Made by a program: the position numbers and the translations under genes
In this document: piece after piece, positions 21,881 through 29,524 of the stretch
Layout of the letters: each line of letters begins with the position of its first letter
Position numbering within the stretch: the first letter of the stretch is position 1
Notes under the pieces: generated by a model
Database searches by the model: none
What the model was told of the DNA's origin: nothing
What the model saw: only the letters and a program-made list of their open reading frames with translations
DNA from: Curvibacter sp. AEP1-3
Lineage (GTDB): Bacteria > Pseudomonadota > Gammaproteobacteria > Burkholderiales > Burkholderiaceae_C
Length of the DNA stretch: 64,000 nucleotides
Direction of reading: 5' to 3'
Assembly: GCF_002163715.1 (NCBI RefSeq)
Contig: NZ_CP015698.1
Location: forward strand, 1,240,001 to 1,304,000

Positions 21881-22633
21881 ATGACAGTCCTGCTCTCCCC
21901 CACCAACATTGCGAGCATCGAACGCGCCACGCTGGATGCGGTGGCCCCGCGGGTGGTGGACGACACCCTGCCCGGCTGGTTGCTGCCTTTTGATGCCACC
22001 ACCATTGGCCGCGCCAAGAGTGCCGTCCCATTGCGCCACGAGGGACTGTCAGCTGACGACATCGCCCACATAGCAGAACGCTACCGCTTGCACTGCCTGC
22101 AGCCGGCATGGCGCATGGCAGACGTGGCCGGGCTGCAGCCCTTGCTGGATGCCTTGCACCAACAGGGATACACCCCCCAACAGCCCACGCTCGTCCAAAC
22201 AGGAAAAACCGGCACCTTGGCTGGTGCGCGCTGCCGCCACACTGTCGTGCTGCGAACCGAGCCGGATGCCGCGTGGCGTTCGGTCTATACCGCGTCCGGC
22301 TTTGACCCAGCGGATGGCGAAGCGCGTATTGCAGCCCTGAGCCGCAGCAAGGTCGTGATGTACGCCACCGTGCTGGAAGGCGACCAGGCCTGCGCCGCAG
22401 GCACCGCCAGCTTCAGCCGGGGATGGATGGGGATCCACGGCATGCGCACGGTGCTGGCGCGTCGCCAGCGCGGCATGGCCTGCGCCATCCTCTCGGCACT
22501 CGCGCAGGAAGGGCTACGCCGGGGCATTCGAGACACGTTCTTGCAAGTCGAGGCAGAGAACACCGGGGCCCGCACCTTGTATGCCAAGCACGGCTTATCT
22601 ACCGCCTGGACCTACCACTACTGGCGCGCATGA
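21881..22633 (+). CDS. GNAT-family N-acetyltransferase
   Basis: A 250-residue protein with a C-terminal GNAT fold. [14 protein letters not shown] is the acetyl-CoA pyrophosphate-binding motif A, and ALYAKHGL-like [19 protein letters not shown] forms the last strand. The N-terminal half (about 1-130) is a second, degenerate GNAT-like region typical of double-domain members. An ATG at 21851 would add ten residues and has GAGG just before it; I prefer 21881 by content, with low certainty. The substrate is unknown. It lies 51 bases upstream of nasT in the same direction. Confidence 0.75.
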   Translation: MTVLLSPTNIASIERATLDAVAPRVVDDTLPGWLLPFDATTIGRAKSAVPLRHEGLSADDIAHIAERYRLHCLQPAWRMADVAGLQPLLDALHQQGYTPQQPTLVQTGKTGTLAGARCRHTVVLRTEPDAAWRSVYTASGFDPADGEARIAALSRSKVVMYATVLEGDQACAAGTASFSRGWMGIHGMRTVLARRQRGMACAILSALAQEGLRRGIRDTFLQVEAENTGARTLYAKHGLSTAWTYHYWRA

Positions 22634-22684
22634 CACCCTCACCCAAGCTGGCCATTGGCGCGAAACTTGCAACGGGCGTCAACC

Positions 22685-23332
22685 ATGTCTGAGCCCCTGC
22701 GAATTGTTGTGATCACCTCTGACCTGGTCGTCGAAGACCCGGAGGACACCCACGCGCTGGACCAGGCCGAACGTTCGCGCAGTTTGCGCATCGGACTGCT
22801 GGAGAGCGGCTTCAACCTGATTGCCTCCCTGCCGGCTGACGTATTTTTGACCGAGCGACTTGCCCAGCTGCAGCCTGACATGATCATCGTGGACGCGGAG
22901 AGCGACGCGCGGGACGCCCTGGAACATGTGGTGATGGCCACGCGCGATGAGCGCCGCCCTATCGTGATGTTCACCAACGACCACGACACCCGTACCGCCC
23001 GCGAAGCCGTGGCGGCGGGTGTGTCGGCCTACATCGTGGCTGGCCTGCAAGCCGAGCGAATCCGGCCGATTCTGGATGTGGCCATGGCACGTTTTGAGCA
23101 GGACCAGGCCTTGCGCCGCGAACTGGCCGACACCCGCAATGAGCTGAACGAACTCTCCACCGCCCTGCAGGACCGCAAGGTTATAGACCGGGCCAAAACC
23201 CTACTGATGCAGCGCCAACAGCTCAGCGAAGAGGCCGCCTACGCCAAGCTGCGCAAGACCGCGATGGACAAGAACCTGAAGATTGTGGAAGTCGCCCAGC
23301 GCATGCTCGACGTGGCGGACTTGCTGGGTTAA
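22685..23332 (+). CDS. nasT: ANTAR-domain antitermination regulator NasT
   Basis: A 215-residue protein. The N-terminal receiver-like domain covers about residues 1-130 (MIIVDAES, then RRPIVMFTNDHD, then AVAAGVSAYIVAGL). A coiled segment joins it to a C-terminal ANTAR RNA-binding domain at about 155-213 (RAKTLLMQRQQLSEEAAYAKLRK). ANTAR proteins bind paired hexaloop hairpins and prevent termination in nitrate/nitrite assimilation leaders. The matching leader lies upstream of nrtA (26196-26295). No nasS-type partner is next to it. Its stop overlaps that of the converging Crp-type gene by three to four bases. Confidence 0.88.
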   Translation: MSEPLRIVVITSDLVVEDPEDTHALDQAERSRSLRIGLLESGFNLIASLPADVFLTERLAQLQPDMIIVDAESDARDALEHVVMATRDERRPIVMFTNDHDTRTAREAVAAGVSAYIVAGLQAERIRPILDVAMARFEQDQALRRELADTRNELNELSTALQDRKVIDRAKTLLMQRQQLSEEAAYAKLRKTAMDKNLKIVEVAQRMLDVADLLG

Positions 23333-24030
23333 CCCACCGCCGCGTCGGCAAACTCGGCCAGAGCCGCCACATCGGGAATTTCGACTGCGCTATACGCGCA
23401 CACCACCAGCCCCTTGGTTTCCAGCACGCCTATCAGTTCATTGGCCGTCTGGCGCGAGCAGCGGGCCAGCCCCGCAAGGCGCGCCTGTGTGATGTGCAGC
23501 GTCACACTGCCGGCGGTGACCTGCTGCTCCCGCACCAAAATATGCAGCAGCTTGGCCAGACGCTGCACCGGCTCCACCAAGACCGACTGCCCTGTCCATT
23601 CAATCAACAGGCGCATGCGCCGGCCTATCTGGCGGATGATCAAGGGATACATCTGCGGAAACTCGGCACACAGGGCGCGCACACCGGCTACGGGCAGCGC
23701 CAGGCAGCTGGCCGATGCACTGCTGTAGAAATCGTTATCGGGTGCCTGCTCCATGAAACAGGCCAGCCAGGTCGCCCACCCGCCGGGGGTGATGAAGCCC
23801 ACCGCAAACTCGTCTCCCCGCGAATTGCGGGCCAGCACCTCGATGTGGCCGCGCACCACCAAACGCAGGTAGTCAGGCTGCTCGCCCGCCGCGCTCAGCA
23901 GGGTGGCCACCTTGAAATGCTCCACACGCGCCAGACGGCAGGCCGCGTCCAGCGCCGCCTCCCCGGCCACACCAAACGCGGTGGCCTGCAGAATGGTGCG
24001 CACATCGGGCAACTCACTAGGGTTTTTCAT
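23329..24030 (-). CDS. Crp/Fnr-family transcriptional regulator
   Basis: A 233-residue protein with an N-terminal cyclic-nucleotide-binding-like beta barrel (about 35-130) and a C-terminal winged helix (LHITQARLAGLARCSRQTANELIGVLE, about 170-195 for the recognition part). The N-terminal cysteine cluster of Fnr is absent, and I do not see a clear cAMP phosphate-binding cassette, so the effector is unknown. The ATG at 24030 has GGAGCG six bases upstream; the long frame beyond it is antisense to the neighbouring gene. It diverges from the sterol-desaturase-like gene and may regulate it. Confidence 0.85.
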   Translation of the reverse strand: MKNPSELPDVRTILQATAFGVAGEAALDAACRLARVEHFKVATLLSAAGEQPDYLRLVVRGHIEVLARNSRGDEFAVGFITPGGWATWLACFMEQAPDNDFYSSASASCLALPVAGVRALCAEFPQMYPLIIRQIGRRMRLLIEWTGQSVLVEPVQRLAKLLHILVREQQVTAGSVTLHITQARLAGLARCSRQTANELIGVLETKGLVVCAYSAVEIPDVAALAEFADAAVG

Positions 24031-24135
24031 AAGACGCTCCTGTCCGGTTTGTCGGCCAGCCGACAGTCCTGCACCGGGGCATTGCGAAGAATGCACTTCC
24101 ATCCGGCTCCGGGCCGATTTTGCGAAAGCACCCCC

Positions 24136-25389
24136 ATGAACCTCATCCTGTACGCGATTCCATTTTTCATGAGCCTGATGGTGGTCGAAATCCTGCTCGC
24201 CAGAAAGCGGGGCAAACCCATATACCGATTTCATGACGCAGTCACCAGTCTGAACATCGGTTTCATCAGCGAAACCATACGTTCGCTGGCCAAGCTGATG
24301 TCCATCGCGGTCTATGCCCTGCTGGTAGACCAGGTGGCCGCCTTCACCTGGGACACCCGCAACCCCGCCGTGTGGGTGCTGGCCTTTTTTCTGTATGACT
24401 TCTTCTATTACTGGGCCCACCGAAGCGGCCACGAGGTCAATCTGCTGTGGGCCTCCCACGTAGTGCACCACTCCAGCGAGGACTTCAACCTCGCCACGGC
24501 CTTCCGCCAGTCCTGGACCAACCAATTTTTCTATTGGATCTTCTACCTTCCCATGGCGATTCTGGGCATCCCGGTGACGGTGTTTGCCGTGATCGCCCTG
24601 TTGAGCGCGCTCTACCAGTTCTGGGTGCACACCCAGCTGATCGGCAGCCTGGGCTGGGCCGAAAAAGTGCTGGTGACCCCGTCCAACCACCGGGTGCACC
24701 ATGGCCGTAACGACTATTGCATTGACCGCAACTACGGCGGCACGCTCATCGTCTGGGACCGCCTGTTCGGCACCTATGCCGAAGAGCGCGCCGGGCAGCC
24801 GGTGGTCTACGGCGTCCTCACACCGCTCAACAGCTGGAGCCCCGTGTGGGGCAACCTCAAGAACTTTACGAGCATCTACCGGGAGGCCCGCGCCATGCCA
24901 GGGTGGCGCAACAAGTTGATGGTGCTGTTTGCACCGCCCGGCTGGGCCCCAGCAGGTGTGGCTGCCAAGCCAAGCTTAGCCTTGGACGCGCCACGCTTTG
25001 ATACGCCCGCGTCCCGCTGGCAGCAGATCTATGGCGTGGTGGCAACGGGCGCCATCCTGGCGCTAGTGCTGGACTTGCTGCTGTCTGCCGCCCAGCTGCC
25101 CATGGGCTTGCGACTGGTCTACACCGCGGCGATCGTACTCAGCGCCGCGGGCTTGGGCATGGTGTTTGAACGCCGGCCGAACGCCATACTGTGGGAGACC
25201 TTGCGTTGCGCCGGCCTATATGGCGCACTGGCCAGTGGCTGGTGGTTTCACGCCACCGGCCCTGCAGCGCGTACTGCGGGACTGGTCGCGCTGGCCCTGT
25301 CTTGCGTCTGCCTGATCAAGCACCACCAGGAGCTTGCCGCACTGGGTGGCACCCGCGCTGCGCCCACCAACACCGGGAGCGCCGCATGA
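24136..25389 (+). CDS. Sterol desaturase/fatty acid hydroxylase family membrane protein
   Basis: A 417-residue integral membrane di-iron protein. The eight-histidine set is present as HRSGH, HVVHH and HRVHHGRNDYCIDRNYGG within residues about 95-200. The C-terminal third adds about four more membrane helices (from about 300). The family hydroxylates or desaturates lipids; the substrate is unknown. The ATG at 24136 is chosen because the longer frame is antisense to the Crp-type gene. It overlaps the next gene by four bases (ATGA), so the two are coupled. Confidence 0.85.
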   Translation: MNLILYAIPFFMSLMVVEILLARKRGKPIYRFHDAVTSLNIGFISETIRSLAKLMSIAVYALLVDQVAAFTWDTRNPAVWVLAFFLYDFFYYWAHRSGHEVNLLWASHVVHHSSEDFNLATAFRQSWTNQFFYWIFYLPMAILGIPVTVFAVIALLSALYQFWVHTQLIGSLGWAEKVLVTPSNHRVHHGRNDYCIDRNYGGTLIVWDRLFGTYAEERAGQPVVYGVLTPLNSWSPVWGNLKNFTSIYREARAMPGWRNKLMVLFAPPGWAPAGVAAKPSLALDAPRFDTPASRWQQIYGVVATGAILALVLDLLLSAAQLPMGLRLVYTAAIVLSAAGLGMVFERRPNAILWETLRCAGLYGALASGWWFHATGPAARTAGLVALALSCVCLIKHHQELAALGGTRAAPTNTGSAA

Positions 25390-25970
25390 ACCTGCAAGCC
25401 CTTTTCGATGGCCTGCTGGCCGCCACCGCATTGACCATGGCCTGGCAGTTCCGGCGCCAAAGGCCGGCCTTGCACTTGGCTTGTGCCTTGCTGGGCATCG
25501 CTGCCACCCTGGGCGCCCTGCGTTTCTCGGGCGTGCTGCCGCTACCGGCGTGGCACCAGTTCTTTTCCATGCTGGGTGCCGGTGTGGGCCTGCCACTGCT
25601 GGCATGGGCCAGCACCCAGCCCAGCAGTGCAATGGCTGCGCAGGCCCGCTTCGCTTGGATTGCCGTCGTCATCGCCTCGGTACTGTGCATCCTGGTGGCG
25701 CTGGTCGGCCAATGGAAACTGTGGACGTCGGTGTGCGCGCTAGCCGCTGCAATCGGCTGGATCGCTTACGGCCTGCGGCGCGGGCCCGGGGCGCAGGCCT
25801 TGACCGGCCTCTTGCTACTGCTGACTCTGTTGGCCTTTGCAAGCAAAACCAGCGCAGGGCCCCTCCAGCCGGGCGACCTGCTGCACATCGGCTTGACCCT
25901 GACTTTGTGGCGGGTGTTCCGGCATGTGCGCAAACCCGATCCGGCGCCCGCACCACCTGTTGCAGCCTGA
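25386..25970 (+). CDS. Hypothetical multi-pass membrane protein
   Basis: A 194-residue hydrophobic protein with about six predicted helices and no motif I recognise. Its ATG overlaps the stop of the sterol-desaturase-like gene, so it is probably its functional partner. The C-terminus is short and basic/proline-rich (RHVRKPDPAPAPPVAA). The function is unknown. Confidence 0.7.
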   Translation: MNLQALFDGLLAATALTMAWQFRRQRPALHLACALLGIAATLGALRFSGVLPLPAWHQFFSMLGAGVGLPLLAWASTQPSSAMAAQARFAWIAVVIASVLCILVALVGQWKLWTSVCALAAAIGWIAYGLRRGPGAQALTGLLLLLTLLAFASKTSAGPLQPGDLLHIGLTLTLWRVFRHVRKPDPAPAPPVAA

Positions 25971-25980
25971 AATGGTGCAC

Positions 25981-25997
25981 TGCACACAAGCAGTGCG
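25981..25997 (+). promoter_or_regulatory. NtrC-type binding site upstream of the nitrate operon
   Basis: TGCAC-N7-GTGCG is one mismatch from the NtrC consensus TGCAC-N7-GTGCA. It sits within a larger dyad, GCACTGC/GCAGTGC (25977-25996). It begins 10 bases after the preceding stop and 148 bases upstream of the sigma-54 -24 element, a normal enhancer distance. Confidence 0.65.
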
Positions 25998-26040
25998 TGC
26001 ATCCAGCTTGATGGCCATTACATCGAAGTACTGCGCGAAA

Positions 26041-26093
26041 AGCGGCCTTTGCGCCCGAAAATGCTGCGCGAGCAGCTCATATTTTTATAGCAA
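26041..26093 (-). repeat. Interspersed ~50-bp repeat, copy 3 (in the nrtA upstream region)
   Basis: On the minus strand it reads TGCTATAAAAATATGAGC, then TGCTCGCGCAGC, then GGGCGCAAAGG. It sits between the NtrC-type site and the sigma-54 promoter, so it forms part of the DNA that must loop during activation. Confidence 0.7.
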
Positions 26094-26144
26094 ACAGGCA
26101 TTTGCAAACTCTTCAGAAAAGTAAGGGCAGACACCCAAAGCACC

Positions 26145-26160
26145 TGGCACAGACATTGCA
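26145..26160 (+). promoter_or_regulatory. Sigma-54 (RpoN) promoter of the nrt-nir-nas operon
   Basis: TGGCAC-N5-TTGCA, with the GG and GC elements at exactly the invariant spacing. The predicted start of transcription is near 26171, which gives an untranslated leader of about 170 nt. It is the only such match I saw near any gene in the window and agrees with the NtrC-type site upstream. Confidence 0.85.
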
Positions 26161-26195
26161 TTAGTCCTGACAAGACCGGCAACGGTCATGCAAAC

Positions 26196-26243
26196 GCCCC
26201 GTCCAACGGCGGGCTGGGTGAATGCAAAAGGACAAAGGCGTCC
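26196..26243 (+). ncRNA. ANTAR-responsive two-hairpin antiterminator leader
   Basis: Hairpin P1 pairs 26196-26204 with 26211-26219 (one mismatch, two wobbles) around hexaloop AACGGC. Hairpin P2 pairs GGAC (26230-26233) with GTCC (26240-26243) around hexaloop AAAGGC. Both loops have A at position 1 and G at position 4, the ANTAR-RNA rule, and a 10-nt linker joins them. P2 shares bases with the 5' arm of the terminator, so the two folds are exclusive. A GACCG/CGGTC hairpin with a GCAA tetraloop (26174-26187) lies at the predicted 5' end. Confidence 0.85.
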
Positions 26244-26295
26244 CCACGGGTTCGATTGCGCACAGCGCGTCGAACCCCGTGTGGACGCCTTTTTT
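26237..26295 (+). terminator. Leader terminator/attenuator upstream of nrtA
   Basis: A long hairpin: GGCGTCC (26237-26243) pairs with GGACGCC (26283-26289), CACGGG and TTCGA continue the stem, and an inner GCGC/GCGC closes on ACA. It is followed directly by six T and then TTTT after one G. It ends about 47 bases before the nrtA ATG and would stop transcription unless P2 of the antiterminator forms. Confidence 0.92.
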
Positions 26296-26342
26296 GTTTT
26301 CTGCCTTTGTTTTGTGTGTTTAAACCTTCTGGAGCTACTGAC

Positions 26343-27587
26343 ATGACGGATCTTCTGAAAGCCAAACTCAGCCGCCGCGCTGTTCTGCAAACCGCTGCCG
26401 TGGGCGCCATCGGCATTGACCCTGCGCTGCGCGCTGCGGTGTATGCCGCAGGTTCCGACGCTCCTGAGAAAACAGAAGTCAAGATCGGCTTCATCCCGCT
26501 GACCGACTGCGCCAGCGTGGTGATGGCCTCCGTCCTGGGTATCGACCAGAAATACGGCGTCAAGATCATCCCCACCAAGGAAGCCAGCTGGGCCGGCGTG
26601 CGCGACAAGCTGGTCAACGGCGAGCTGGACTTTGCCCACGTACTCTACGGTCTGGTCTACGGCGTGCACCTCGGCATCGGCGGCCCCAAGAAAGACATGG
26701 CTGTGCTGGCCACCTTGAACCACAACGGCCAGGCGATCACCCTGTCCAAAAAGCTGGCTGAAAAGGGCGCGATCGACGGCCCCAGCCTGGCCAAGCTGAT
26801 GCAGACCGACAAGCGCGAATACACCTTTGCGCAAACTTTCCCCACAGGCACCCATGCCATGTGGCTGTACTACTGGTTGGCAACCCACGGTATCAATCCG
26901 CTGCAAGATGCCAAGGCCATCACCGTGCCTCCCCCCCAGATGGTGGCCAACATGCGTGTGGGCAATATGGACGGCTACTGCGTGGGCGAACCCTGGGGCC
27001 ACCGCGCCATCATCGACGGCATCGGCATCACCGCACAAACCACCCAGGACATCTGGAAGGACCATCCTGAAAAAGTGCTGGGCACCACCGGTGACTTCGT
27101 GAAGAAGTACCCCAACACCGCACGCGCGGTGACCGCCGCCATTCTGGAAGCCAGCAAGTGGATTGACGCCGGCTTGTCCAACAAGAACAAGATGGCCGAA
27201 ACCATTGCCGACAAGAGCTACGTGAATACCAGCGTGGACGCCATCAACCAGCGCATCCTGGGCCGCTACCAGAACGGTCTGGGAAAAACCTGGGATGACC
27301 CGAACTTCATGAAGTTCTACAACGACGGCGCGGTGAACTTCCCCTACCTGTCGGATGGCATGTGGTTCCTGACCCAGCACAAGCGTTGGGGCTTGCTCAA
27401 AGACCACCCTGACTACCTCGCCGTGGCCAAACAGATCAACCAGATCGAGATCTACAAGCAGGCTGCCACCGCCACCAAGACACCCCTGCCCAAGAGCGAC
27501 ATGCGCAGCAGCAAGCTGATCGACGGCATGGTGTGGGACGGCAAAGACCCCAAGAAATACGCCGACGGTTTCAAAATCAAAGCCTAA
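26343..27587 (+). CDS. nrtA: Nitrate ABC transporter substrate-binding protein, NrtA/CmpA family
   Basis: A 414-residue periplasmic nitrate/nitrite-binding protein. The N-terminus carries a twin-arginine signal (LSRRAVLQTAAVGAIG), so export by Tat is likely. The mature part begins near EKTEVKIGFIPLTDCAS, the family's first strand. Family segments MVANMRVGNMDGYCVGEPW and FVKKYPNTARAV are present. The ATG at 26343 follows TCTGGAG; the longer frame includes the terminator and is rejected. It is the first gene of the operon, behind the sigma-54 promoter and ANTAR leader. A cytoplasmic NasS role is less likely because of the signal peptide. Confidence 0.92.
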   Translation: MTDLLKAKLSRRAVLQTAAVGAIGIDPALRAAVYAAGSDAPEKTEVKIGFIPLTDCASVVMASVLGIDQKYGVKIIPTKEASWAGVRDKLVNGELDFAHVLYGLVYGVHLGIGGPKKDMAVLATLNHNGQAITLSKKLAEKGAIDGPSLAKLMQTDKREYTFAQTFPTGTHAMWLYYWLATHGINPLQDAKAITVPPPQMVANMRVGNMDGYCVGEPWGHRAIIDGIGITAQTTQDIWKDHPEKVLGTTGDFVKKYPNTARAVTAAILEASKWIDAGLSNKNKMAETIADKSYVNTSVDAINQRILGRYQNGLGKTWDDPNFMKFYNDGAVNFPYLSDGMWFLTQHKRWGLLKDHPDYLAVAKQINQIEIYKQAATATKTPLPKSDMRSSKLIDGMVWDGKDPKKYADGFKIKA

Positions 27588-27596
27588 GGAACACCC

Positions 27597-28535
27597 ATGG
27601 TCAGCGCCGTATTCCACTCACCGATCGCAGCAGCCGCGGATGGCACTGCTATCAAAATAGAAGCTGCTCCCGCACACTCCGCGAGCGCTGGAAGCCTGAA
27701 GGAAGCACAACCCGCAAAACCGGCGTGGCAAGAGCAAGCGCCCCCCGGTTACGACTGGAGCGGCCTGTTGCTGAAAGTCTTGCCACCTGTCTTCGGGCTG
27801 GCATTGCTGATAGGCATCTGGGCGATGGTGAGCATAGGGACGGCCAGTTCCATCCCGAGCCCACTGGAGACCTGGAAGCAGGCCGTGGTGATCTTTAGCG
27901 ACCCGTTCTACAGCAAAGGGCCCAACGATCAGGGTGTGGGCTGGAACATTCTGTACTCGCTCAAGCGCGTGGCCATGGGCTTCGGCCTGGCGGCAGTCGT
28001 GGGCATTCCAGTGGGTTTCATGATCGGTCGGTTTGAGTTCCTGAGCCGCATGTTCAACCCGCTCATCAGCCTGCTGCGACCTGTGTCGCCGCTGGCCTGG
28101 CTGCCGATCGGTTTGCTGGTGTTCAAGGGCGCCAACCCGGCCGCCATTTGGACCATTTTCATCTGCTCCATCTGGCCCATGATCATCAACACCGCAGTGG
28201 GCGTGCAGCGCGTGCCGCAGGACTACATGAACGTGGCCCGCGTGCTCAACCTCAGCGAGTGGAAGATCGTCACCAAAATCCTCTTTCCCTCCGTGCTGCC
28301 CTACATGCTGACCGGCGTGCGCCTTGCAGTCGGTACTGCGTGGTTGGTGATCGTGGCCGCTGAGATGCTGACCGGTGGCGTGGGCATCGGCTTCTGGGTC
28401 TGGGACGAGTGGAACAACCTCAACGTCAAGAACATCATCATCGCCATCTTCGTGATCGGCATCGTGGGTCTGCTGCTCGAGTACGCGCTCATCAAGTTGG
28501 CAACTGCATTCACATTTGAAGAGGTGAAGTCATGA
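27597..28535 (+). CDS. nrtB: Nitrate ABC transporter permease NrtB
   Basis: A 312-residue inner-membrane permease with about six helices. The EAA loop that contacts the ATPase is around residues 215-235 (DYMNVARVLNLSEWKIVTKI). The first 60 residues are a hydrophilic extension, and residues about 18-33 (AIKIEAAPAHSASAGS) are encoded by an interspersed repeat. The start has AAGGAACACCC upstream. It lies 9 bases after nrtA and overlaps nrtD by four bases. Confidence 0.93.
   Translation: MVSAVFHSPIAAAADGTAIKIEAAPAHSASAGSLKEAQPAKPAWQEQAPPGYDWSGLLLKVLPPVFGLALLIGIWAMVSIGTASSIPSPLETWKQAVVIFSDPFYSKGPNDQGVGWNILYSLKRVAMGFGLAAVVGIPVGFMIGRFEFLSRMFNPLISLLRPVSPLAWLPIGLLVFKGANPAAIWTIFICSIWPMIINTAVGVQRVPQDYMNVARVLNLSEWKIVTKILFPSVLPYMLTGVRLAVGTAWLVIVAAEMLTGGVGIGFWVWDEWNNLNVKNIIIAIFVIGIVGLLLEYALIKLATAFTFEEVKS
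27648..27696 (+). repeat. Interspersed ~50-bp repeat, copy 4 (inside nrtB)
   Basis: TGCTATCAAAATAGAAGC, TGCTCCCGCA and GCGAGCGCTGG lie in frame in the 5' part of nrtB and encode part of the N-terminal extension ahead of the first membrane helix. Confidence 0.75.
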
Positions 28536-29365
28536 GCATGGAATCCATGAACACGAAGTACATCGAAATCCAGGGCGTGGACCAGACCTTCAAGACCAAG
28601 AAGGGCCTGTTCCCTGCGCTGCGCAACATCAACCTCAACGTGGCCAAGGGCGAATTTGTGGCCCTCATCGGCCACAGCGGGTGCGGCAAGTCCACCCTGC
28701 TCAACCTGATTGCCGGCCTGACCATGCCCACCCAGGGCTCGCTGATCTGCGCAAGCCGCGAAATTGCAGGCCCCGGCCCCGAGCGCGCCGTGGTGTTTCA
28801 GAATCACTCGCTGCTGCCCTGGCTGACCTGTTTCGAGAACATTTATCTGGGCGTGGAGCGCGTGTTCGGCACCCGCAACCCTGGTGCGCCAGCAGAGACC
28901 AAAGCCCAGCTCAAGGCCCGCACCGATGCCGCACTGGCCTTGGTGGGCCTGACCGCCGCCGCCCAAAAGCGCCCCGGTGAAATCAGCGGTGGCATGAAGC
29001 AGCGCGTGGGCATTGCCCGTGCGCTGGCCATGGAGCCCAAAGTCTTGTTGATGGACGAGCCCTTCGGCGCGCTGGATGCGCTGACCCGCGCCAAGCTGCA
29101 AGACGAGCTGCTGGAGATCGTGGCCCGCACTGAGAGCACGGTGGTTATGGTGACCCACGACGTGGACGAGGCCGTGCTGCTGTCCGACAAGATCGTGATG
29201 ATGACCAACGGCCCGGCCGCCACCATCGGCGAAGTGCTGAGCGTGGACCTGCCCCGCCCCCGCAACCGTGTGACCCTGGCCGACAGTCCGGAGTACCTGG
29301 GCTACCGGAAGGCGGTGATTGACTTTTTGTACACCCGACAGGGGCATGTGGAGAAAGCCGCTTAA
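28532..29365 (+). CDS. nrtD: Nitrate ABC transporter ATP-binding protein (NrtD/NrtC type)
   Basis: A 277-residue ABC ATPase. Walker A is GHSGCGKST, the signature is ISGGMKQRVGIARALAM, Walker B is VLLMDEPFGALD and the switch is VTHDVDEAV. There is no C-terminal NrtA-like regulatory domain, so it resembles NrtD rather than cyanobacterial NrtC. The ATG overlaps the nrtB stop. With NrtA and NrtB it completes a high-affinity nitrate/nitrite importer. Confidence 0.92.
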   Translation: MSMESMNTKYIEIQGVDQTFKTKKGLFPALRNINLNVAKGEFVALIGHSGCGKSTLLNLIAGLTMPTQGSLICASREIAGPGPERAVVFQNHSLLPWLTCFENIYLGVERVFGTRNPGAPAETKAQLKARTDAALALVGLTAAAQKRPGEISGGMKQRVGIARALAMEPKVLLMDEPFGALDALTRAKLQDELLEIVARTESTVVMVTHDVDEAVLLSDKIVMMTNGPAATIGEVLSVDLPRPRNRVTLADSPEYLGYRKAVIDFLYTRQGHVEKAA

Positions 29366-29389
29366 GGCGGTTCCCCCCCTTATCCCCAA

Positions 29390-29425
29390 GCCCCTTTCCA
29401 CCCCCGCCGGGGCGGAAAGGGGGGC
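29390..29425 (+). other. GC-rich hairpin between nrtD and nirB
   Basis: GCCCCTTTCC pairs with GGAAAGGGGGGC around a CCCCG/CGGGG inner part, 25 bases after the nrtD stop. There is no T tract, so it is not a standard terminator. It may be an mRNA processing or stabilising hairpin that separates transporter and enzyme sections of the operon. Confidence 0.5.
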
Positions 29426-29524
29426 TAACAGCCACATTTGATTTGTTCGCGTCGACCAGGCTTCTACGGACCGTGAAGGTTTCCTGAAACGCCTGATTTC
29501 CGTCGCCGCAGTTTGGAGAGCACC

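Noticed and set aside
23329..24030. Reading the Crp-type regulator as Fnr
   Set aside because: The N-terminal cysteine cluster that binds the oxygen-sensing [4Fe-4S] centre is missing.
26343..27587. Reading the NrtA-like gene as the nitrate sensor NasS
   Set aside because: The protein has a twin-arginine signal peptide and is directly followed by permease and ATPase genes, so it is the transporter's binding protein. A double role cannot be excluded.
26085..27617. 510-codon open frame on the minus strand across the nrtA leader
   Set aside because: It is antisense to nrtA and runs through the terminator and promoter; nrtA is the supported gene.
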